From Cercis canadensis (Eukaryota; Streptophyta; Magnoliopsida; Fabales; Fabaceae): a stretch of DNA of 64,000 nucleotides. The notes under the pieces were generated by a model that searched no databases, was not told where the DNA came from, and saw only the letters and a program-made list of their open reading frames with translations. The DNA is taken from the NCBI GenBank assembly GCA_003255065.1, contig QAOA01007136.1:21859-85858 (forward strand), written 5' to 3'. Positions within the stretch are counted from its first letter, which is position 1. The number at the start of each line of letters is the position of its first letter. Shown here one piece after another: positions 34,115-46,507 of the stretch. The translations under genes were made by a program, and so were the position numbers.

Positions 34115-35531
34115 GTCGAGACTCTTTAAATTAGTGAAATTTTAAAGTCGGTTTACCAAAGCTACTTATAGCATAAGGCAAGACCAAGTCGAACCAAATG
34201 ATTAATATAGTTAGAGAATCCAATTAGGGAGTTAATTAAAAATGGAGAGTTTTGTTTGTATAAGTGATCAACAAATAATGATTAAAAGTGATAAACCTTG
34301 AGGAAAACAACCAATCCAAGTCTAACTAATTTTGATTTTAATCTATCATTGATTTCAAAGAATCCATTCAATTATTAACCTAATTCTTGGCCTTAGAACA
34401 CATCAAGAAGTCTCTCAGTGCTCTATGGATATCTACTGGTTAAGCAACTAGAATTTGGATCAACTAAGACTAAATGAATTAAGCACTAATTCAAATCTAG
34501 TTTTACCTAAATCCAGAATCCAGCCAAGGGTAAACAATCCATCTAAAAGCTTAGAAACATTGATTAACTTTTAATTTTCTCTTTTATCACATGCAATTAA
34601 GCAATCAAATCATGAAAATCTAAATCCGAATTTAAGCAATTCAAACAGAATATTTCAGAGGAAGAAAAGAAGTAGATTAACCACTAAATGAATAACAATC
34701 AAAGCATAATCTCAGAATTAATAATCAGAACAGTCAAAACCTGGATTGATTTGAGTAACTAGCCCTCCATCAACAAGAGGAACAAAGCTTACAAAGAACT
34801 TAGAGAGAAAACTTAGAGAATAAGAAAAGTAAAAAAACTGTCTACAAAATATCCCTAATGAATTTTAGCTGTCTTTTTCTAAGCATATAAACCTCCAAAA
34901 ATACATACACACTTAAACTGCCATTAGTTTACACTTATTCCCATGGGCCTTAGCTTTCATTAGGCTTTGATTTGGGTTCAATTGGACTTATAATGAAGAA
35001 GTTAGACCCATTTAAGTGCTAACAGGCCTCTGGAACCATCAGTCAACTTCGACAGGCAATAAGACCATCTAAACTATACAATTTGGTGAATTAATTTTCA
35101 TAACAATTGAATCTCTGCGTCTTAGTTTTCTAATGGGACCAGTTTCAAGTCCATACGACACCTACAGCTCAAGTTATGATCAAAACACTACATGCGGGTA
35201 AGGATCATATGACAACATCTCTTCTTTGGCTTCCAAGCTGCATATGACTAGCTAGACGTCCGAATTAGACTTGGAGCTCTAAATCAAAGTTGTAGAGATT
35301 TCTCTTAGCTTTCCTACAAGATAATATTCAAAATTATTAGATGTCTAGAACTCAAGTTATTGCTAAAAAATAGAGAGTGCATAAAATGCTCAGTATTTCT
35401 AAAAAATACATTTAAGCCCAATTGGATCCAAACTCATGAAATGTGGCTCAAGCTGACTCAATTCAGCCCAAAAGAGATTTAAAAGACTAAATATGAAGGT
35501 TAACTACTGTATAAAAAGTATGTTCATCAAC
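34115..35531 (-). repeat. Ty3-type LTR, copy A (minus orientation)
   Basis: Minus-oriented LTR-like block of about 1.4 kb. Its segment 34290-35060 is the inverse of 36030-36765, and 35120-35531 matches 36770-37170 directly. Internal phrases such as 'ggcccatgggaataagtgt' (inverse strand) tie it to copy B. Its end nearest 34115 abuts the hAT-like element. Confidence 0.75.
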
Positions 35532-35807
35532 CAGCCACTATTTCATTGTTATCCTGGAAAGTAAGACATTGATCAATTGGATGACTAGCTAAGGAACAAA
35601 TGCCACATAGCTAGGAAAAAGCTTAAACTGGTGTATGTCTCATTGCTAATTATCAAACCAAGGAGGTCAGTTCCTCTAAACGATTCTCCACCCTCTATTG
35701 GTCAGGAGGTGATGAAACAACTTCATTGACTTCTCTAATGGTATGAGGCATCCGAACCTTAAACTGTTAGGAATTTATAGCCATATTAGTAATTAGACTC
35801 CTGACAG

Positions 35808-36769
35808 TGATAATCACATTTTATATGTAGTAATTCTCCTTCATTTCTAGCTTCTTAAACCTCTTTTGGGCCTATTTGATTAGCCTTAGGCCTCATTTCA
35901 TAAGTTTGAATCCAATTGGGCCTAATTTCATTTTTCAGCAATACTCGACATTTTATGCTGTTTCCGTGTTTCATGTATATCTTGAGTTTTGGATGTCTAA
36001 AAATTTTGAGTTTTACCTTGTACGAAAGCTGATGGTTCCAGAGACCTGTTGGCACTTAAATGGGTCTAACTTCTTCATTACAAGTCAAATTGAGCCCAAA
36101 TCAAAACCCAATGAAAGCTAAGGCCCATGGGAATAAGTGTGACCTAAGGGTAGTTTGGGTGTGATATATTTTTGGAGGTTTATATGCTCAGAAGGAGACA
36201 GCCGAAATGAGATTAGGATATTTTGTAGACATCTTTTCTTGTTTTCTTAGTCTCTAAGTTTTATCTCTAGATATTTTGTAAATTTGGTTCCTCTTGTTCA
36301 TGGAGGGCTGAATACTCAAATCAATCCAGGTTTTGGTTATTTTGATTATTAATTCTGAGATTATACTTTGATTGTTATTCATTTAGTTGTTAATCTACTT
36401 CTTTCTTTCCTCTAAACTATTCTGTTTGAATTGCTTAAATTTGGATTTGGATTTTCATGTGTTGATTGCTTAATTACATGTGATAAAAAAAGAAATTAAA
36501 GGTTAATTAATGTTTCTAAGCTTTTGGATGGATTAATTACCCTTGGCTGGATTCTGGACTTAGGTTAAACTGAATTTGAATGAGTGCTTAATTCATTTAG
36601 TCTTAGTTGATCCGAATTCTGGTTGCTTAATCAGTGGATATCCATAGAGCACTGAGAGACTTATTGATGTGTTGTAAGGTCAAGAACTAGGTTAATAATT
36701 GAATGAATTCTTGAAAATCAAGGATGGATTAAAATTAGAATCAGTTAGACTTGGATTAGTTGTTTTCCT
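35808..36769 (+). repeat. Ty3-type LTR, copy B (plus orientation), 3'-truncated
   Basis: Begins TGATAATCACATTTTATATG and runs as the inverse of copy A until 'gacttggattagttgttttc' at about 36765, where it switches abruptly to sequence in the opposite orientation (copy C). The end corresponding to copy A 34115-34290 is missing. Confidence 0.75.
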
Positions 36770-37170
36770 TAGCTTTCCAATGGAACCAGTTTCAAGTCCA
36801 TACAACACCTACATCTCAAGTTATGGTCCAAACACTGCATGCAGGTCAGGATCCTGTGACAACATCTCTTCTCTGGCTTCCAAGCTGCATATGACTAGCT
36901 AGACATCTAAATTAGACTTGGGGCTCTAAATCAAAGTTGTAGAGCTTTCTCTTAGCTTTCCTACAAGATAAGATTCAAAATTATTAGATATTCACAACTC
37001 AAGTTATGACTGAAAAACAAAGAGTGCATAAAATGTCCAGTATTGCTGAAAAATACATTTAGGCCCAATTGGATCCAAACTCATGAAATGTGGCCCAAGC
37101 CCACTCAAATAGGCCCAAAAGAAGTTTAAGAAGCTAGAAATGAGGGAGCATTATTGCATAAAAAGTGTGA
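36770..37170 (-). repeat. Ty3-type LTR, copy C (partial, minus)
   Basis: About 400 bp matching 35120-35531 in the same orientation, including 'ccaattggatccaaactcat' and 'gcttccaagctgcatatgac'. It lies directly between copy B and the gypsy RT fragment. Confidence 0.8.
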
Positions 37171-37618
37171 TTATTAGTGGTTCTATATTGATGATGGCCT
37201 GGTATTTATCAGGGTTTGTCTCGATACTCATATGGGTTAACATGAAACTGATGAATTTGCCAGCCTCGACCTCGAAGGCGCACTTGGAGGGATTCAACCT
37301 CATTTTATGCTTTCGAAGCTCTATGAATGTTTCTTCCAAGTTCGCGAGGTGCTTTGGGTCAGAGTTCGATTTAGCTAGCATGTTATCTACGTATACCTCT
37401 ACATTCCTGTCGATATGATTTTTAAGGACCTTATCGACCAACCTTTGATATGTTACGCCGGCATTCTTCAAGCCGAATAACATCACTTTATAGCAGTAGA
37501 TGACCTTCTCGGTGATGAAGGTTGTTTTCTCCTTATCCTTAGGATGCATTTGGATCTGATTATATTTTGAATAGGCGTCTATGAAACTCAGAAGCTTATA
37601 TCCCGATGCTCCGTCCAC
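37171..37618 (-). pseudogene. Ty3/gypsy reverse-transcriptase fragment
   Basis: Minus-strand frame reading LLSFIDAYSKYNQIQMHPKD, KTTFITEKVIYCYKVMLFGL, KNAGVTYQRLVDK, VEVYVDNMLAKS, FIELRKHKMRLNPSKCAFEV. It covers the central palm of a Ty3-type RT. The catalytic YVDD is YVDN, so the second aspartate is lost. No RNase H or integrase follows before the LTR copy. Confidence 0.88.
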
Positions 37619-37639
37619 AAATTTGTCAATGCTCCTAGA

Positions 37640-38610
37640 TTAAGGTTTTGAATTCAAATAGTTGGATTACAAAACTCCTATAAACAAGAAAAAATAACCT
37701 ACGAATATGATAATTTTTTGACTAAAACAAAGAATAGCATGAAGTGTTAGAAAAAGTTCTTAAAATATAGCAGAGTGTCATTTTGTAATAAGTATAATTT
37801 ATCAAAAAAATACATTTTTATACATGATTAACCTATAGTTAAAAGGTACTACCCAAAAAAAAACCCTAAGTATTATTATTTGGTAAGAATCTTTTAAGAT
37901 ACTGTTAAAGTTAATAAGTAATAAGGTGGAGTGTTATTTCGAAAAAATCACCCTGGAGATCGGAGAGGAGTATAATTTTTTTTTTTTTTTAAAAAAACGA
38001 AAATCACATCGACTCTGCCATAATTTTTTTTTTGTTTCTCTGCCATAACCAAAATACTAGTGTAACGAACAGTCCANATTGACTCTGCCATAACCAAAAT
38101 ACTAGTGTAACGAACAGTCCAAGAGGTTCATTTAAACCTTGGGGGATGCGTGCTTCGAACTCGAACTATAATACCAACAAGTAGTCTCCGCCACTGAGCG
38201 GGTATGTGAATAGTGCGATTAGGTTAATGGAAAACCCCAATGCAGGGTCAGTTGAGTTGAGTGAGTGGGATCAGTTTGTCACTTTGTTGGTTTATAAATT
38301 GTAAATTAGCTGGCGTCGGAGTCAATTGTAACCGTTTATATTATTCTTCTGCAAGTTCCGCCAGTTGGGTCAGTTTATCCTCTCATTCTTGTTTCTCTTG
38401 CTGGAAAAACCCTAAGATTTGCGGGGTCCCCAGATGCCATCTCCCTGGTGCTATGATCGCAGCGTCAATTTATAGTCAGATCTAATACAGTACGTATCAG
38501 TTGCAGTAAGTGACCATATATTCATTTAAATTAAATTTGTAATTGTTAGACAAAATTTACAGCATAGAAAGGAATTATAGTATTCGGTGCTGGTGAAAAC
38601 GGCCCTGGCG
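37640..38610. other. Upstream region of the Pur-alpha gene with an assembly join
   Basis: No coding sequence. It contains A/T homopolymers, the N at 38077 with duplicated flanks, and the probable 5' UTR/promoter of the plus-strand Pur-alpha gene (roughly 38240-38620). No convincing TATA box. Confidence 0.45.
38039..38117. repeat. Duplicate flank around the N at 38077 (assembly artefact)
   Basis: The 38 bases ending at 38076 (from 'tctgccataacc' to 'cgaacagtcca') recur a few bases after the N. An exact repeat abutting a single N indicates two overlapping contig ends joined without merging. Confidence 0.85.
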
Positions 38611-38620
38611 GTTGCTGGAC

Positions 38621-41600
38621 ATGGAGGGGAACTCAGGAGGGGGAGGTGGTGGTGGTGGAAATGACGTTGAGCTGCTTTGCAAAACACTGCAGGTGGAGCA
38701 TAAGCTCTTTTACTTCGATCTCAAGGAGAATCCTCGTGGTCGCTATCTCAAAATCTCCGAGAAGACTTCTGCTACTAGGTCTACCATCATCGTCCCCTTC
38801 TCTGGCATTTCCTGGTTTCTCGATCTTTTCAATTACTACGTTAACTCTGACGATCAGGACCTCTTCAGCAAGGAATTGCAGCTTGACACCAAGGTGAAAG
38901 ACCCTCCTCCTCTTTAATTCTTTCTCTTTGTTTAATTACAATAATTCCTGCATTTCCATCCAAGCGCGACGCATTTCATTTTTATAGCTCCTTTTCCTGC
39001 ATTAATTACTTATTTTGCTAATTCCTCTTTCAGGTTTTTTACTTCGATATTGGGGAGAATAGGAGGGGCCGTTTCTTGAAGGTACTGCCTTCTTTGGCTC
39101 TTTACATCACTGTCGTCTCTATTAGTTGACGTTCTTTAAGGCTGTTAGTCTCCTTACCTAAAATCTGATTACTTCGGCTTATTTAAGTAAATAAATGTTG
39201 TATGCATCATAAGGTTTTGCTTGTGTTAATGGCATCTCCTCTTTAACTCACTTAACTGCCCTTTACTGATTCGAATATCTACTGAGAAAGAAAAAATAAA
39301 TAGAAACCAGATCAGAGCTGCTTGTTTGGAGATGATTCTCCTAGAATTGATTCTCATAGCGAGGAACTGTTCGATTTGATTCTGGAAGGGGTAACTTGTA
39401 GAAAATTCACCAAAATGGATTCTTCCAGAATTGATTGTGGTGTAAGACGTAGTAAAATGAGTGGTTTGCTGTGTACGAGGCAGTAAAAAGAGATACTGTT
39501 TCCTCCATGCAAAACTTTGCTTCTCTCGTGCGGAATGTGTTCCTTTTAAGTTTTAGTTTGCAGATCAGTGTTCTTGATCATTTTCCTGTTATTTAAATAA
39601 GTGTTGTATGCATCATAAGGCTTTAGCTGTAGTAATTGTGTCTCCTTTCAACTAACGCCCTGTTTGGTACTCTGAATGAAAACCATGGAATGGTCGTTCC
39701 ATTCCACAGTTTGGTAGCTCTAGGAATGTAATGGCTTGGAAAGCCATTCCATTGTTTGATACATGGCGTAGAGCATGGCAAGGAATCAGAATCAGTAGTA
39801 AAAGACACAAATACCCCTTATTTAGACCATGATAGGTTTTATTTAATAAGGTTAGCTTGAGTCATTTTGTAAAATTAATGAGGACAGGTTGGGAAAAGAA
39901 AAAATTAGGCCGATTACAGGGGGCATGGAATCACCATTCCCACCTCTCATGTTCGAAATGCTCATTCCCACTTCTGGGGAGTCAAGGCTGGAATGGAATG
40001 GCCATTCCATGCTCTTTTTTTGCTACCAAAGATAGGAATGACCATTCCAATGGAATGGTGCATGGAATGGAATCACAATTCAGCATACTTTAGTGGAGTT
40101 GGTAATTTTTAACTCACTTAACTTCCCTTTACTGATTCTAGTCACTTTTCATGATATCTGCCAAAAATAATTCACTCGGATTGTAAGCAAGAAAGGGGTT
40201 TTGGTAGAAAACGTTTAACCTGCACATGTTAGCTTATAGCAGGATATTTGATGTTTTCTGGAAAACTTTGCTTCTCACGTCAATGAATTATAATGGGTGT
40301 GTATCCTTTGTCCACCTTTAAGGACAATGATTAATGTGCCTTTTAAGTTATACTTCGAAGATCCTTGTTCTTAATTTTTTCCTGTTATTTAAATCATTTT
40401 CTTTTCAGTTCATTTCATTTCTTTGCATTCTTTAGTTTACATGTGCTCAGTATTTTGCAATGGTGCCTATTCACTAATTATCTCTATGGAAGGTCTTTGT
40501 ACAGTTTCCTGGAATGAAGATTTAAGCACCTGTAGGATGAAATAGTTTCTATAGAATCTTCATTGCGTAATGTTAGTATATTTTTCATGGGCAATGAGAA
40601 ATGTTATCGATATCTATACTACTTTAAAGCAAACACCCCACTTGTTCTCTCATTTATTATTATTACTTTTTAATTTCAAAAACTAGAATTTTATATTTTA
40701 AAACTACTACCCACAAACTTTAAGGAATAACTTCTTTTGTTTACCCTCTAAACTATCTCCTTCCGTGTGTAAGTAATGAGATAAGGATGTAGTTTAAAAA
40801 ATTATCTATATACCACTTTAAAGCAAACACCCCACTTGGTCGCTCAGTTATTATTATTGTTATGATTTAATTTCAGAATCTAAAACTTTAGATTTTAAAA
40901 CTACCCATAACCCATATCTTCTACTCTTTAAGGGATAGCTTCTTATGGTTATCCTCTAAACTATGTCCTTCCGTGTGTAAGTAAAGAGATAATGATGTGA
41001 TATATTTAAAAAAATTAAAAGAGAAACGACTCTAGGCACTATGGGAGTGGGTGTACAAAGTTGAGTAGGATAATAAAGGTGTTGGTGAACCCAGTATAAA
41101 AGAGATATACATGGTGGATACTATCTGAGGAAATTCTTAAGATATTTACTATTTACAATTCTTTCATTGAGAGCAAGAGCATAGTACAATACAGGATGGT
41201 ACATTAATAACCTATTAACTTAACAGTGTTCAAAGAGCATATGTTGTGAAAATGACCGCTTTACCTTTTTTTTTCGGCTTTCAACTTTGCATCAAGCTCC
41301 TATTACTAGTTTTTTTCATTTACAAGGTTTCCATATCACTCGGAATTTTCATTTTTCTAGGAACCTTAATAATAAGAGGATGCTGATTTGGCCTCTTTAT
41401 TGGGTAGTCTTGAGTCTTTTCATTTCTCTACTATGCTTGATGGTAGGATATGGTCTTTGGATCCTTCTGGTGTTTATACCTGCAAATCCTTTTTTCACTA
41501 TATGATTCACAACCCTACTGCCCAGATTTTTCTCTTTCTAAGTCTTTTTGTGAAGGTTAGGGCTCCCTCTAAGGTGAAAACTTTTGTTTGGACAGCTTAA

Positions 41601-44600
41601 TACAGATGAGGCCTCCTAATGTTTGTGTTATGTGTTATCGAAGTTCTGAGACAAATTGTCAACTCTGGAATCAGCTTTTTGTCAATTTTGATGAGCAGTG
41701 AGTATGTCTCTCTTCCTTGGATAAGCTTATAGGTTTTGGAAGGGGAATGGAGTGCAATGTCCTCCGGAAGTGTACTGTGTATGCAGGGTTATGGTGCTTA
41801 TGGTTTGAACGGAATGCCAGAATTTTCAACGAGAGATTGGCACCAACAAATCTTTTGTGGGTGTCATGGGGTTTCTGGATTGGGGAGCTCTATTGAGCTG
41901 ATTTTTACTGCTTCTTTTTTAATTTTAGGATGGTCTCTGGTCCTCCTTCTATTGCATCCTTCTTTCTTTCCCTAATAAATTATTCTTTAATAAAAAAAGA
42001 TCTCAAGAATCTGTCCATTCTCACTGTTGCTTCAGCAATCACAGTAAGGCATTGAACCTAAATAGACAAATTTTTACTTGCAAATAGGAATTCTAGGTGT
42101 GTCAATTTGGGGTTGCAAAATTTATAGGGCTTCTGCAAACTCATTTCATGTGACCTTCAGGTGATTTAATCTTCGTTAACTTTGTGGATGGACTAAGGAT
42201 GGAAGTAGCAGGTTGAACAATTTTGTAAGTGCAGCGGTTGTTATCTATACAAGTAAAGGTTGAGGTGCTGTCTCCCAAAGTTGAAGGGGACCTTATATTG
42301 TAATTAGTATATTAAGCAGCATTAGGTTGCGTTTAGACAAACCAACTCATTAGGAGTTATTTGGATTTGATATTTATATTCAAATATTATCATTGATTTT
42401 TTAATCTTAACCACTCATATTTCTATCAAATGCCATGAGAAGTGAATGTCAAATTATGTAGTTCTATTAAATTTCTAATTTTAATCACATATCACCTAAG
42501 CATGGATTTTTTTTTCAAGATCTACAAAATTGCTAAAGTTTCATGTAACTAAATTATATGAAAAAGGAATTAAATGTTAGTACTTATCACCAATGCTTGC
42601 ATCCAAATGCAACTTTAAGTTCTTTACTTATTCTTTGGATTTTGTAATTACACGTCTATTTGTTTTGGGACTTGTTTTTATTATTGGGATCATCATTATG
42701 GTTTTCTTTTGTATTTATTCCCTATATTTAATATCATATTCCTATTTGGCTGTTGTGTGCATTCTGATGATTTATTGAATTAGTTTGAGTTTGATGATAG
42801 ATCACACTCTCTCTTCCACTTGTGGACTCGTAGCTTTTTCTCCTCATTCTTGGATATATATGTCATTGCTGGTTTTACCAAAAGGTTTATTGCATTTGAC
42901 TCTGTAATAGCATTAAGTAAAAGGCCCTCCTTTCTATGAAATTTGTTGACCTTCTTCCTCTATTCTAAACTTAAACATGACTAATTTCGCCTTCCTGTTG
43001 ATACTAGTCCCTAGATGGAATATTAATTGGAATTGTTATATTATGTGTGATATATTTTATTTTTTAAAGTGTCCTTAATCCATTAATGATATCATAAACA
43101 TTTTCTACAAACAATAAAGTACATTTCTAATATGCACACAAGATAATTAAGATATCCACTTTTGTAAAGAAAAATATATCTTTCTTGTAAAAATTTTCTA
43201 TCAAAAAATAAAAATAAAAATCTAAGATGCCCACTTGCACCATTGTAAAAAAATGCTTGAAATATGCCAAAAATTCGAATTAAGGATATGCAGCATAAAT
43301 GACATTATTTATCCAATAGAAAAGTGTTTCTGAATGCAGTGTGCTAGGGAAAACCACACCTTATAACAAGCTGATGTAAGAGAATTAGAGAGAAGAACGA
43401 CAAAGGAGCTTGGCTGCGTGGGTAGCATCTAAGTAGTTAACTAGTTAACATATATCAGGGTCAAATTGATCAGTCACCATGTAACTTTAATGCCATAAGT
43501 TATCCTTTAGTTTGAACTCTGAAGGTTATTTAATATTCAAATTAGAAGGATTTTCTTGCATATATCAGAATCTTAGGGGAGTTAAATGAATTCTCCTTAG
43601 GATTATATGAAATTTCTTGATAAGTTAGAGTTTTCACTTTTCACTTATGTTTAAATTATGAGGTGTTAGGGGAACAAGTTGTATAGGCTGATGCAGTTCT
43701 GTATTCTCAGATAGCTTTTGTGCTAGTGCGGAAATTTCTTGACCCTAGTTTGTTACCAGTGTAACAAACTCCATCTTCAACTTATCTTCATTTCTAGATG
43801 TGTAAGAGCCATATGACCTATAATCAATCAATTTATTATTGTAGTAAATTTTGAAACTTTCAGATGAAGTAAGTTATTATCACTGTTCTAAAAACTGAAG
43901 TGCTCACTTGATAGATACTTTACATACAAGCAAAATCCACCCTAAATCTCACATGTGTTGGTGCATGTTTGCCTTGCATGGTCCTTAAAATATTATCCCC
44001 AATTATATTCAACCGTTGTTTGTGCAGTGTGGAGTGAAACTTAATTTCCCTTTTGCTTTCCACTTATCACCATTGTCTTTGCCTTGCGTGTGGGTTTTTC
44101 TTCTCTAGTGGCTGAAGAAAAGAACTAGCAAGTTGGTATGGGCCAATTCATCCACATGCATGTGGTTGAAACAACCCCGATCTAATTGTGCAAATTTCTG
44201 CCATGAAGTTTTCCTTATGTTTGACATATCAGCAAAATTTTGTAACCACATTGATACTTATTCTCTGTTGCATGGCATAAAAGTGGGTTTTTTATTTTTT
44301 TTAATGAACGAAGAATTGTATTAAGGAAGGAAGAGTGCAAGAATTTAAGAGGATAAGCTATCCTCTTGGAGAAAATGAGAAAACAACAGCAACAAGAGAA
44401 GAAACCATCAATGTATAAGGGCTTTCTAGTCTCATGCCATGTCCGTCAAAGGAACTCTCTTAAAAAAACTGTGAGTAGTGCACCAAAGAGAAGCCAAGAA
44501 AACAATCTTGTCCGACAACAGCTTTAAATCCAATACTGTTGCCTTAAAAATACGAGCATTTCTTTCCAACCAAATACACCAGAGAGCAGCATAAATAGCA

Positions 44601-46507
44601 CAATGGCATAAGGTTTTTAATTTAACAAATACAAGTGCTTTCTGGTACTTTTATGGTGTTTGGCCTATAACCCAAAATTGCTATTATGTAATAGCAGAAT
44701 CTGTGTTTTTGCTAGTGAAGAGAAGCAGGTCTTTAAAGCTTCTATTGAGAGCTGAAATTAGAAGCAGCAATCAGCTAAATCGATTTTTCCTTAACACTGA
44801 TTCTCACAAAGTTCTTCATGTTCTTGCAACAACCAAAATTTTATGGCGAGGCCAAATCAACCTCCCATTTAAAGCCTGTGATTAGATGAAGTCTGTTACA
44901 CACCATAAAATTTTCATCTCTTTTCTGGTTTTTTAATGTAATAAATAAAAGTGCTTTGTGGTATTTTTATGGTGTTTGCCTTGAACCAATTATTTCCATT
45001 ACGTGGCGGCGAACTCTATGTTTTTGCCAGTGAAGAGAAGCAGGTATATAAAGCTTCTATTGAGAGCAGAAATTAGTAGCAGAAACTAGTCAGATTGTTT
45101 TTTCCTTAACACTGATTCTCACATAGTACTTCATGCATAAGTGGTTCTTTCAACAACGTAAATTTTATGGCAAGGCCAAATTAGCTCAGAATTTCCCTTT
45201 TAAAGCCTGTGATTAGATGAAGTCCCTTACACCATAAAATTTTCATCTGTTAACATCATTTTTCTGTTGTCTCTAACATCAAATACATATCATCACAAAA
45301 TTATAAGCAACTACTGTTGGTGTTTTCTCTCTGGATTAGTTATAGAGAAAATATCCATGAAAATTGTTCATGTAATTTTTCTGAGCACTGAAGTGCCAAA
45401 TAACCACGATCTTTTTTAAAGCATGCCTATGATAGTTCTATTTCACAGAGAAGTTTATATTTGACTCATAACAGTTTAACTTGTGTCTTTTTGGTCTGAT
45501 TTATTGCTAGAAATGATGAATATAATTCATGGGGTGCTGAGTATGTTTCCAGGACTTTTCTTGTACTTGTAGGTAGTGCCCTTTGTTGGTGGGGTATGAT
45601 AATTATATCCCATCTTCCTTGATTTTAGTTTGCATCTAAATCTGCTGTATGCCTTTCTTTAATCTACATGTCACTTTATTATTTATGATATTTCTACATA
45701 TCTTCACAATGTTACCAGTTGATGCTTTTTTTCAAAAAAAAAAAATTGTGAATCTAATTTAGGTTTTCCACAGGTGTCTGAGGCTTCTGTCAGTAGAAAT
45801 CGCAGTACTATCATTGTTCCTGCAGGAAGCTCCAGGGATGAAGGGTGGGCTGCATTTAGGAACATTTTGGCAGAGATAAATGAAGCATCAAGGCTTTTCA
45901 TTCTCCCCAATCAGGTTTCCTTCTGCATTCAGACTACAAAAATTTTCTAAGAGATCATGCTTGATCTTTTTTATTTCCATCTGATTGTTTTCATGCTCCG
46001 ACAGCAAAGTTCTGAATCGTCAGAACGTCTAGTCGGGCTTTCAGATGATGTTGGTGCTGGCTTCATATCTGGTCATAGCAGTCAACCTAACCCCACTTCT
46101 GAGCTAAATGCGGATAGGTCTGTTGATTTGCCAGCTCAAGATGAAATTGGGAACTTAGGGGTCTCAAAAGTGATCAGGGCTGATCAAAAGAGATTCTTCT
46201 TTGATCTTGGGAGCAATAATAGGGGTCATTTCTTAAGAATATCTGAGGTTTGCTGTCATTATCATTTCTTCTTTTTCTTTCCAGGGGTCATTTTGTTTAT
46301 TTTATTTTAGAGTGGGAAGAAGATATGTTGGTGTAAATTCATGTTGTATTGCAGGTTGCAGGTTCTGATCGATCATCCATCATTCTTCCACTTTCAGGAC
46401 TCAAACAATTTCATGAGATCGTTGGTCACTTTGTTGAAATCACCAAAGACAGAATCGAGGGAATGACAGGTGCTAATGTCCGTACAGTCGATCCCCCTCA
46501 AAGATGA
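38621..46507 (+). CDS. PURA1: Transcription factor Pur-alpha
   Basis: Five exons (38621-38893, 39034-39081, 45774-45914, 46005-46247, 46355-46507), all joined at phase 0 with GT-AG sites, encode about 285 residues. A glycine-rich start (MEGNSGGGGGGGGNDVE) precedes three PUR repeats: LFYFDLKENPRGRYLKISE (about residue 29), VFYFDIGENRRGRFLK then VSE (about 92), and KRFFFDLGSNNRGHFLRISE (about 216), each followed by an STIIVP- or SSIILP-type strand. Plant Pur-alpha binds purine-rich single-stranded DNA/RNA, including telo-box promoter elements, and acts in the nucleus in transcription linked to growth. Length and exon pattern fit a complete gene. The ATG at 38621 is preferred over the upstream in-frame TTG at 38612. 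Odd feature: intron 2 is 6.7 kb and full of repeats. Confidence 0.95.
39180..40400 (+). repeat. Tandem duplication in Pur-alpha intron 2
   Basis: Phrases from about 39190-39600 recur at 39590-40400: 'tgtatgcatcataagg', 'aactcacttaac' with 'cctttactgatt', 'aaaactttgcttctc', and 'cctgttatttaaat'. The second copy is split by the MITE at 39656. Confidence 0.65.
39656..40095. mobile_element. hAT-type MITE in Pur-alpha intron 2
   Basis: Starts GCCCTGTTTGGTACTCTGAA; the inverse of the right side reads AAGTATGCTGAATTGTGATT. Both flanks carry many inverted copies of GGAATGG/CCATTCC. It interrupts the second copy of the intron duplication (39180-40400). Confidence 0.65.
40616..40995 (+). repeat. Tandem repeat, two units of about 190 bp
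   Basis: Both units contain 'actttaaagcaaacacccca', 'ttattattatt', 'ttttaaaactac', 'taccctctaaactat' or 'tatcctctaaactat', and 'ccttccgtgtgtaagtaa'. Confidence 0.8.
41300..41998 (+). pseudogene. LINE 3' fragment (zf-RVT region) in Pur-alpha intron 2
   Basis: Frames give ASLLGSLESFHFS, RIWSLDPSGVYTCKSFF, KVRAPSKVKTFVWTA, VIEVLRQIV-type text and a C-terminal region with LWFERNARIFNERLAPTNLL. This is the zf-RVT C-terminus of a plant L1-type LINE, 5'-truncated and frameshifted. The tail 'aataaattattctttaataaaaaaa' marks its 3' end. Same strand as the host gene. Confidence 0.78.
42000..44270 (+). other. Pur-alpha intron 2, unclassified part
   Basis: AT-rich intronic sequence. Short open frames have no recognisable domain, and no further repeat structure was identified by eye. 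Confidence 0.45.
44282..44604 (-). pseudogene. 5'-truncated LINE with probable TSD
   Basis: Minus strand: AIYAALWCIWLERNARIFKA, then LSDKIVFLASLWCTTHSFFK, then a stop, a short UTR and a poly-A tail (T-run near 44290-44310 on the plus strand). This is the extreme C-terminus of an L1-type ORF2. ATGGCATAA occurs just left (about 44272) and just right (about 44604) of the insertion, consistent with a target duplication. Confidence 0.78.
44625..45250 (+). repeat. Tandem duplication of about 305 bp in intron 2
   Basis: Two units (about 44625-44925 and 44930-45250) share 'gtgaagagaagcaggt', 'aaagcttctattgagagc', 'ccttaacactgattctcaca' and 'aaagcctgtgattagatgaa'. Confidence 0.85.

Noticed and set aside
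38612-38620. Upstream TTG as the Pur-alpha start
   Set aside because: The ATG at 38621 fits the usual glycine-rich N-terminus; a TTG start is unlikely in a plant nuclear gene. The same reasoning rejects the TTG at 49835 for SKS.
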